Assembly: GCF_016902445.1 (NCBI RefSeq)
Contig: NZ_JACSNX010000006.1
Span: forward strand, 40,690-104,689
Direction of reading: 5' to 3'
Length of the DNA stretch: 64,000 bases
From: Oscillibacter valericigenes
Lineage (GTDB): Bacteria > Bacillota > Clostridia > Oscillospirales > Oscillospiraceae
Positions 58,823 to 64,000 of this stretch are shown here, in pieces. Below the pieces are notes generated by a model. The model was not told the DNA's origin, ran no database searches, and worked only from the letters and a program-made list of their open reading frames with translations. Numbering within the stretch: position 1 is the first letter of the stretch; each line of letters starts with the position of its first letter. Position numbers and translations under genes: made by a program.

Positions 58823-58908
58823 GGGCGGAAAGGTCCGCCTCCCGCAAAATCATCAAAAGCCGGCGTGGATCTCCACAACATTTTGTAGGGGTATTACCTT
58901 TCGTTTTC

Positions 58909-58937
58909 TTGACATGGTCCGCGAAGTCTGGTAAGCT
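58909..58937 (+). promoter_or_regulatory. Promoter of glyA
   Basis: TTGACA (58909-58914), 17 nt, TAAGCT (58932-58937). Confidence 0.75.
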
Positions 58938-58988
58938 GGAGAAGGCTTCTCGCACAGAGACAATCACACACAAAGGAGGACCCTCCCC

Positions 58989-60242
58989 GTGATCCAGGAT
59001 ATTATGAATCTTCTCTCTCAGGCGGACCCTGAAGTCGGCGCTTCCATCCAGGCGGAATTCGATCGGGAGCAGCACAACATCGAACTGATCGCCTCTGAAA
59101 ACATCGTCAGCGAGGCGGTCATGCTGGCCATGGGCACCTGCCTGACCAACAAATACGCGGAGGGCTATCCGGGTAAGCGGTATTACGGCGGCTGCGCCGC
59201 CGTGGACGTGACGGAGGAGCTGGCCCGGCAGCGGGCCTGCCAGCTGTTCGGCTGCAAGCACGCCAACGTCCAGCCCCACTCCGGCGCCAACGCCAATCTG
59301 GCGGTGTTTTTCGCCCTGCTGCAGCCCGGCGACACAGTGCTCAGCATGAATCTTGCCCACGGCGGCCATCTGAGCCACGGCAGCCCGGTGAACATCTCCG
59401 GCAAATACTTCCACATCGTCCCCTACGGCGTGTCCGATGACACAGAAACCATTGACTACGATCAGCTCCTTGCCCTCGCCAGGGAGTGCCGTCCCAAGCT
59501 GATCCTGGCCGGGGCCAGTGCCTATCCCCGCACCATCGACTTCGCAAAATTCCGGGAGATCGCCGACGCGGTGGGCGCCTGGCTGATGGTTGACATGGCC
59601 CATATCGCCGGCCTGGTGGCCGCCGGCGTCCATCCTTCCCCCATCCCCTACGCCGATGTGGTGACCACCACCACCCACAAGACCCTGCGGGGCCCCCGGG
59701 GCGGCATGATCCTGTGCAATGACGACGACCTGTACAAGAAGATCAACTCCGCCGTGTTCCCCGGCACCCAGGGCGGCCCGCTGGAGCACATCATCGCCGC
59801 CAAGGCCGTGTGCCTGGGGGAGGCCCTGCGGCCAGAGTTCAAGGCCTACGGCCTGCAGGTGGTGTCCAACGCCCGCATCCTGGCGGAGGAGCTGGTGAAG
59901 CAGGGCTTTCGGCTGGTGTCCGGCGGCACGGACAACCACCTGATTTTGGTGGACACCCGGCACTTCGGCCTCACCGGCAAGGAATACGAGCACCGGCTGG
60001 ATGAGGTGGGCATCACCGTCAACGAGAACACCATCCCCAACGACCCGGAGAAGCCCTTCGTCACCAGCGGCATCCGGGTGGGCACCCCCGCCGTCACCAC
60101 CCGGGGCTTCCGGGAGCCGGAGATGGTGGAGATCGCCCGATGGATGGGCCTGATGGCTCGGGAGGACTACGCGGACCACGCGGAGCAGGTCCGCGGGGAA
60201 GTGGCGGAGCTGTGCAAGCGGTTCCCGCTGTATCTGGACTGA
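58989..60242 (+). CDS. glyA: Serine hydroxymethyltransferase
   Basis: 417 aa. [49 protein letters not shown], the PLP Lys in [15 protein letters not shown], and [15 protein letters not shown]. Interconverts serine and glycine with methylene-THF. The start is GTG with AAAGGAGGACCC upstream. Confidence 0.98.
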   Translation: MIQDIMNLLSQADPEVGASIQAEFDREQHNIELIASENIVSEAVMLAMGTCLTNKYAEGYPGKRYYGGCAAVDVTEELARQRACQLFGCKHANVQPHSGANANLAVFFALLQPGDTVLSMNLAHGGHLSHGSPVNISGKYFHIVPYGVSDDTETIDYDQLLALARECRPKLILAGASAYPRTIDFAKFREIADAVGAWLMVDMAHIAGLVAAGVHPSPIPYADVVTTTTHKTLRGPRGGMILCNDDDLYKKINSAVFPGTQGGPLEHIIAAKAVCLGEALRPEFKAYGLQVVSNARILAEELVKQGFRLVSGGTDNHLILVDTRHFGLTGKEYEHRLDEVGITVNENTIPNDPEKPFVTSGIRVGTPAVTTRGFREPEMVEIARWMGLMAREDYADHAEQVRGEVAELCKRFPLYLD

Positions 60243-60256
60243 TCTGCTATGAGAAC

Positions 60257-60297
60257 GCGCCCCGGAGAGCGAAAGCTCTCCGGGGCGCTCCTGTTTT
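60257..60297 (+). terminator. Terminator of glyA
   Basis: GCGCCCCGGAGAGC and complement, GAAA tetraloop, then TCCTGTTTT. Confidence 0.92.
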
Positions 60298-60304
60298 GCT
60301 CAGC

Positions 60305-61363
60305 TCACTCCGCCGGGAACTCATACCATTCCCCACCCAGCTCCAGGCCGGTGATCTGCTCCGGGTCCAACAGGATGGGAGCCAGCAGGTACAGATTGCA
60401 GCGGATCTGCCGGGTGCTGTCCAGATCCGTGGGATCCCCCAGGTCCGTAAAGCTCAGACTCGGGCCGTGGGTCCCCCGCTGGATCTCCTCCATCAGCACA
60501 TCCTCCGGGCCGAAGGTCTCCCCGTCCGCGAAGCGGAACGTGGGGTCCAGTTCCGCCAGGATGTGCTCGTTCCAGTCCTCATAGGCCCCGGCGTCCGCAA
60601 ACACCGGCCAGGCATCCACCTCTGTGGTGAAGGTAATCCCCGCCCGCAGGGGCGTCACCACCGCCTGGGTGCCGTCGGGCCAGGCGGCCTCCCGGCTTGG
60701 GATCGTATCGTTCATCCGAACCTGGAACGCAAAGATCTCTATGGTGTGCATGACGCCGGTGTCCCGGTCGTTCAGCATCTTCACCACCAGCTCCACCTCC
60801 CGGCCCAGGTAGTTCTCCTCCCGGTCCTCCGGGGCGGTTTCCGACACCTGCCCGGTGGCCAGGATGAATCGGGCCGTGTTGGGCTCCTCCCCCTGGTCCA
60901 CCCGCCAGCAGCTGACGACGTCCGCCCAGCTGCCCGCCATCAAAATGGTGTCCTCCATCACGTCGTCGATATCCGGGAACGTCTCGTCATACCGGGCCGT
61001 CACCAGGCAGTAGATCACCCGGCCGTCGGTGATGGCGTTCTCCAGTGTCAGATCACAGTGACGCCCCTCTACGGTCTGGTTTACCTGGACAGAATAGGTC
61101 CCTATCAGGCTGCTGCCGCCGTCGTCCACCACTGGGCTCAGCCAGTTCAAGTGTGCCGCCCCTACAGCAAAGCCGCAGGCCAGCACGGCCAGGGCCGCCG
61201 CCAGGACCAGCACCCGCTTCCCCAGCCGCCGCTTTCCGGTCCGGGGCAGGGTGCCCTGGCGGACTTGCTCCTCCAGGCTGTCCATGGTCGTCTCATAAGC
61301 CGTGGGCAGCGTCAAATGCTCCCGTTTTGCCATTGCCCGCAGGCGGGCGTCCAGCTCATCCAT
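60305..61363 (-). CDS. Membrane-anchored anti-sigma-type protein (DUF4179-like)
   Basis: 352 aa. Cytoplasmic N-terminus of about 50 residues (MDELDARLRAMAKREHLTLP), one membrane helix (VLVLAAALAVLACGFAVGA) and a large extracytoplasmic beta-rich domain. It overlaps the ECF sigma gene by 8 nt, the usual sigma/anti-sigma arrangement, so it probably holds the sigma factor inactive until an envelope signal. Confidence 0.85.
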   Translation of the reverse strand: MDELDARLRAMAKREHLTLPTAYETTMDSLEEQVRQGTLPRTGKRRLGKRVLVLAAALAVLACGFAVGAAHLNWLSPVVDDGGSSLIGTYSVQVNQTVEGRHCDLTLENAITDGRVIYCLVTARYDETFPDIDDVMEDTILMAGSWADVVSCWRVDQGEEPNTARFILATGQVSETAPEDREENYLGREVELVVKMLNDRDTGVMHTIEIFAFQVRMNDTIPSREAAWPDGTQAVVTPLRAGITFTTEVDAWPVFADAGAYEDWNEHILAELDPTFRFADGETFGPEDVLMEEIQRGTHGPSLSFTDLGDPTDLDSTRQIRCNLYLLAPILLDPEQITGLELGGEWYEFPAE

Positions 61364-61850
61364 GATCTCCCTCCTTTAAGATGCTCCGCAGCTTCTCCCG
61401 GGCCCGGCTCAGCCGGACCCGCACTGCCCCCGGCGTCGTCCCCAGGATCCGGGCGATCTCCTCCGTGGGCAGGTCCTCATAGTAGAACAGCACCACAGTC
61501 TCCCGCTGATCCCGGGGCAGGCTCTGGACGGCCTGCCACAGGGCGCCGTCCCCCGTCTCCCGCTCCGGGGCCGCCGGTTCCGCGGGCAGATCCTCCAAGG
61601 GCACGGTCCGGCTCCGCCGCTGGCAGAGGCGGCGGGCCTCGTTGGCGGTGATCCTCAGCAGCCACTGGGGCAGCTTGTCCTTCTCCCGCAGCTGGGGATA
61701 CCGCTCATAGGCCCGGCAGACCGCCTCTGCCACCGCCTCCTGAGCGTCATCGCTGTTCCGGGTGATGCTGAGTGCCAGCCGGTACAGGCTGGTCCGGCTC
61801 TCGTGCAGCACCCGGCAGAACCGGTCCCGCTCCTGTTCCGGCACCGCCAT
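61356..61850 (-). CDS. ECF-family RNA polymerase sigma factor
   Basis: 164 aa. Region 2: LYRLALSITRNSDDAQEAVAEAVCRAYERYPQLREKDKLPQWLLRITANEARRLC. Region 4: AVQSLPRDQRETVVLFYYEDLPTEEIARILGTTPGAVRVRLSRAREKLR. Pairs with the following anti-sigma gene. Its promoter has AAC-N18-GTC, like two other genes in the window. Confidence 0.95.
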   Translation of the reverse strand: MAVPEQERDRFCRVLHESRTSLYRLALSITRNSDDAQEAVAEAVCRAYERYPQLREKDKLPQWLLRITANEARRLCQRRSRTVPLEDLPAEPAAPERETGDGALWQAVQSLPRDQRETVVLFYYEDLPTEEIARILGTTPGAVRVRLSRAREKLRSILKEGDHG

Positions 61851-61882
61851 GTCCTCCCCCCTCTCTCCTGTTCTGCCTGTAT

Positions 61883-61906
61883 GACCCGCCAGCGGGCCAA
61901 ATTGTT
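61883..61906 (-). promoter_or_regulatory. Candidate autoregulated ECF promoter
   Basis: Minus strand AAC (61904-61906), 18 nt, GTC (61883-61885) within GTAACAATTTG ... GGGTCATAC. Same spacing as the promoters at 44171-44194 and 44353-44376. Confidence 0.55.
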
Positions 61907-61917
61907 ACGGCTTGACC

Positions 61918-61952
61918 GAAAAAAATCGGCCGTCTCTTGAAGAGACGGCCGT
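61918..61952 (-). terminator. Terminator of the DUF2752 gene
   Basis: CGGCCGTCTC/GAGACGGCCG, 5-nt loop, with a T7 run on the minus strand. Confidence 0.88.
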
Positions 61953-61960
61953 TATGTCCT

Positions 61961-62374
61961 TTACAGCGGGATGCCGAAGCCCAGCCACAGCACGTCCCGC
62001 ACCAGGCAGTTCACCAAGAACAGCCCCACCAGAAGGGCCGGCCAGCGGCGGTGATAGTGCAGGACCAACCCCCGCTTTCCCCGGAGCCGCCATACCGTCT
62101 GGGTCAGCAGATAAGCCGCTGCCAGAAACAATGTGACCACCACCGGCGGATGATACCGCAGGGCCTGTCCCAACTGTCCCCGGGCCAGAGCCATCAGTGC
62201 CCGGGTCCCCCCGCAGCCGGGACAGTAGACATGCCAGTGTTCCCAGATCCAGCAGCGGCTGACAGTGGGTTCCCCCAGAACAAAACGCCACAGGAGAAAG
62301 GCCCCGGCCAGCACAGCCAGTGTGATCCAGGCCGCCGGGTAAGCCTCGCGGTCTGTCATGGGACGTCCCCGCAT
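61961..62374 (-). CDS. DUF2752 membrane protein
   Basis: 137 aa from ATG 62374 (GGGAGGGATTTGG upstream). YCPGCGGTRALMALARGQL is the DUF2752 signature. About four membrane helices. Function unknown. It follows the DUF4870-type gene across a bidirectional hairpin terminator. Confidence 0.88.
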   Translation of the reverse strand: MRGRPMTDREAYPAAWITLAVLAGAFLLWRFVLGEPTVSRCWIWEHWHVYCPGCGGTRALMALARGQLGQALRYHPPVVVTLFLAAAYLLTQTVWRLRGKRGLVLHYHRRWPALLVGLFLVNCLVRDVLWLGFGIPL

Positions 62375-62395
62375 CCAAATCCCTCCCATAAAAGC

Positions 62396-62421
62396 AAAAA
62401 GCCGCGCTGTGCGCGGCTTTT
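62396..62421. terminator. Bidirectional hairpin terminator
   Basis: AAAAGCCGCGC/GCGCGGCTTTT with a 3-nt loop, A-run and T-run on both sides. Confidence 0.85.
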
Positions 62422-62426
62422 CGGCG

Positions 62427-62693
62427 TTACTTCAGCAGCCGGATCTGCCCCAGCAGGGGAACGGCCTTCTCCTCACCGTTGACGGCAGAAATAAAGCCCA
62501 TCACCGCGCAGATAAAGCAGAAGATGCCCCACAGCCAACCAATGCAGGGAATAAAGCTCAGCAGTCCTGCCAGCCAGATGACCAGTGCCTGATTCAGGTG
62601 GAACTTGGCACCCTCCCGATCGCCCAGTACAAAAGCCAGCACCAGGCCGATCCAAGTGATATAGGCGACGATACCTGTTGTTTTCGCATCCAT
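62427..62693 (-). CDS. DUF4870-like small membrane protein
   Basis: 88 aa. GIVAYITWIGLVLAFVLGDREGAKFHLNQALVIWLAGLLSFIPCIGWLWGIFCFICAVMGFISA: two to three membrane helices with the conserved FHLNQAL between them, typical of DUF4870/TIC20-like proteins. GAGGTATTGAAC precedes the ATG. Function unknown. Confidence 0.85.
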   Translation of the reverse strand: MDAKTTGIVAYITWIGLVLAFVLGDREGAKFHLNQALVIWLAGLLSFIPCIGWLWGIFCFICAVMGFISAVNGEEKAVPLLGQIRLLK

Positions 62694-62934
62694 GTTCAAT
62701 ACCTCGTTCTTTCAAACGTTCTGGAATCAGTCTACCATCTTTCCGGCGGAAATACAAGCCCGCCTTCCAAACTCCCTGCCGGGAACGGCATTCCCGTCTT
62801 CCCATGCTCCGCCTCTGCGCTCACGCTCCAATTAGCTCCCCAAATACGGAAGCCGCGGAGGGCGTGCAAGCCCGCAGATCAAATCACAGCACAGGATCCG
62901 CATCGCCATCTTTTGGCCTGCATCCCTGTCTCCT

Positions 62935-63765
62935 TCAGGATTCGTCCGGCAGAAGCGGACTGTACATCATGATCGCGTCATTTGCAAAGAGAAAGGCGTC
63001 CTCCAGCAGGCAGCCATCCAGGTCATAGGTCCTGCGGTACAGCTCATTATGCCGGATGTAGCCGCCCCAGGAGGCCTGATCCATCCGGTGATTCCGCTCC
63101 ACGATCTCATAGCGGCAGAGCGGCGGTGACATCGCCCGCCATTCCCCTTCCAATTCCCGCTCCCCTACCCGGACGCAAAGCTGAAAAGGCTGATCTGTGT
63201 CATTTCGGATCATCAGATCCCGGTGGGGATAGGCGCAGGTGGCACCGCTGCCGAAGGGCTGGGTACGATTGGCATCCGGAAACACGTCGTGAGAGTGGCG
63301 GTACCGCTCCACCACGGTCAGCGGTGTGTGGAGCGTCATCCAGAAGATCAGATTGGAGAGCTGGCAGAGCCCTCCACCCACATCGCTGCCGATCCGGCCC
63401 AGGAACAGCACCATGCCGTCCCGGTACCCCTTCCGGCGGCTGGGCTTTCCGATCAGCCGCCAATAGCTGAATGTCTCACCGGGATACAGAACGAGCCCAT
63501 CCAGACGCGCTGTCGCCAGCTGTAAATTGACCACCTTGTTCTCCTGAAGGATCCGATCCTCCCCCCGCAGATGACGGTACAGCGGCGTAGCATGGGTAAA
63601 CTGCACACAGGGCAGCCGTTCTGCCCTGCGCCGTCTGGCCCAGTGAAACCGGGGAGACAACCAAAGCATCCTGCGCCGCCCGCCATAATAGAGCTTTCCC
63701 AACCGCAGGCGGAGCCAGCTGCGGTGGACAGGTGGTCTGAGCTGCCTGTTTTGCGGATCGACCAT
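62935..63765 (-). CDS. VanW family protein
   Basis: 276 aa. The VanW domain covers about 70-230: LQLATARLDGLVLYPGETFSYWRLIGKPSRRKGYRDG, GSDVGGGLCQLSNLIFWM, VVERYRHSHDVFPDANRTQPFGSGATCAYPHRDLMI. Function undefined; such proteins occur near glycopeptide-resistance and wall genes. It has no signal peptide. RBS GAGGAGGCTTCCTGC. The gap 62694-62934 (241 nt) before it shows no gene. Confidence 0.92.
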   Translation of the reverse strand: MVDPQNRQLRPPVHRSWLRLRLGKLYYGGRRRMLWLSPRFHWARRRRAERLPCVQFTHATPLYRHLRGEDRILQENKVVNLQLATARLDGLVLYPGETFSYWRLIGKPSRRKGYRDGMVLFLGRIGSDVGGGLCQLSNLIFWMTLHTPLTVVERYRHSHDVFPDANRTQPFGSGATCAYPHRDLMIRNDTDQPFQLCVRVGERELEGEWRAMSPPLCRYEIVERNHRMDQASWGGYIRHNELYRRTYDLDGCLLEDAFLFANDAIMMYSPLLPDES

Positions 63766-63801
63766 GCAGGAAGCCTCCTCTGCTGTTTCGACTTCATCGG
63801 T

Positions 63802-63830
63802 ATTTTACTCTATTTTAGGAGGTATCTCAA
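63802..63830 (-). promoter_or_regulatory. Promoter of the VanW gene
   Basis: Minus strand TTGAGA (63825-63830), 17 nt, TAAAAT (63802-63807). Confidence 0.7.
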
Positions 63831-63863
63831 GAGAATTCACCGCAAAACGATAACAAAGAGTAA

Positions 63864-63892
63864 CAAAAAGAGACAGTCCATAGACTGTCTCT
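63864..63892 (-). terminator. rRNA operon terminator
   Basis: AGAGACAGTC/GACTGTCTCT, 4-nt loop, then TTTTTG on the minus strand, just after the 5S rRNA 3' end. Confidence 0.9.
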
Positions 63893-63897
63893 CTGTG

Positions 63898-64000
<103 letters not shown>

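Overview
The window reads as a chromosomal segment of a GC-rich anaerobic Gram-positive bacterium, most likely an Oscillospiraceae-type Clostridium relative (Flavonifractor, Lawsonibacter, Oscillibacter or Dysosmobacter). The evidence is a V/A-type ATPase instead of F-type genes, sigma-A promoters with 17-nt spacers, strong AGGAGG ribosome sites, Gram-positive LexA boxes, an S-layer-homology protein, a selenium-type YedF cluster and an FMN riboswitch in front of ribU. The genus is inferred, not proven.

Layout. 1-6510: V-type ATPase operon (minus strand: G-like, I, K, E, C, F, A), with six consecutive perfect hairpins between F and A. 6945-7823: a DivIVA-like coiled-coil gene and tRNA-Arg(ACG). 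7779-16058: an 8.2-kb integrative element in the tRNA 3' end. It has 50-bp att repeats, paired arm-type sites near both ends, a tyrosine integrase carrying an extra HTH, an RHH regulator with three palindromic operators, a sigma-like factor, a Hjc-like nuclease, a PrimPol-SF3 replication protein with an iteron-like candidate origin, and an excisionase-like gene. It has no relaxase or capsid genes, so it looks like a phage-satellite-type or non-self-transmissible island.

16183-20213: the most novel locus, an ACGX-type RiPP operon (Ala-Cys-Gly-X repeat peptide, radical SAM/SPASM enzyme, FMN split-barrel protein, nitroreductase, sirtuin-like ADP-ribosyltransferase) with a divergent HxlR regulator. 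The peptide gene carries a one-base frameshift. 20340-24284: a nuclease-like orphan, then a ferredoxin/NapH-like pair, a Crp/Fnr regulator and thioredoxin/thioredoxin reductase. Both flanking operons carry the same palindrome at about -41, which defines a local redox regulon. 24436-30724: YfcE-like phosphoesterase, variant peptide deformylase, and a sigma-factor/ABC-transporter operon.

30875-37400: a carbohydrate locus (VOC protein, LsrF-like aldolase, DhaK, DhaL, SorC regulator) next to archaeal-type phosphoglycerate kinase and type II GAPDH. 37874-45307: an SLH-PstS-like fusion, a two-component system, lipoproteins and a D,D-carboxypeptidase. The last lipoprotein and the carboxypeptidase have matching ECF-type promoters. 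45377-47561: YedF/cysteine-desulfurase-like/DUF3343 selenium-type cluster. 47818-50189: LysA, a lipoprotein and a VOC protein. 50432-52831: FeoAB with a Cys-rich partner behind a candidate metal-responsive operator. 52891-54874: HTH regulator, membrane proteins and CorA.

55237-58822: a SLOG-family gene and DNA polymerase IV, both with a LexA box filling the promoter spacer just upstream of -10; FMN riboswitch-ribU lies between them. Then 5-formyl-THF cyclo-ligase, GlyA, an ECF sigma/anti-sigma pair, small membrane proteins, a VanW protein and the 3' end of a 5S rRNA. All calls come from reading the sequence; no database search was run.
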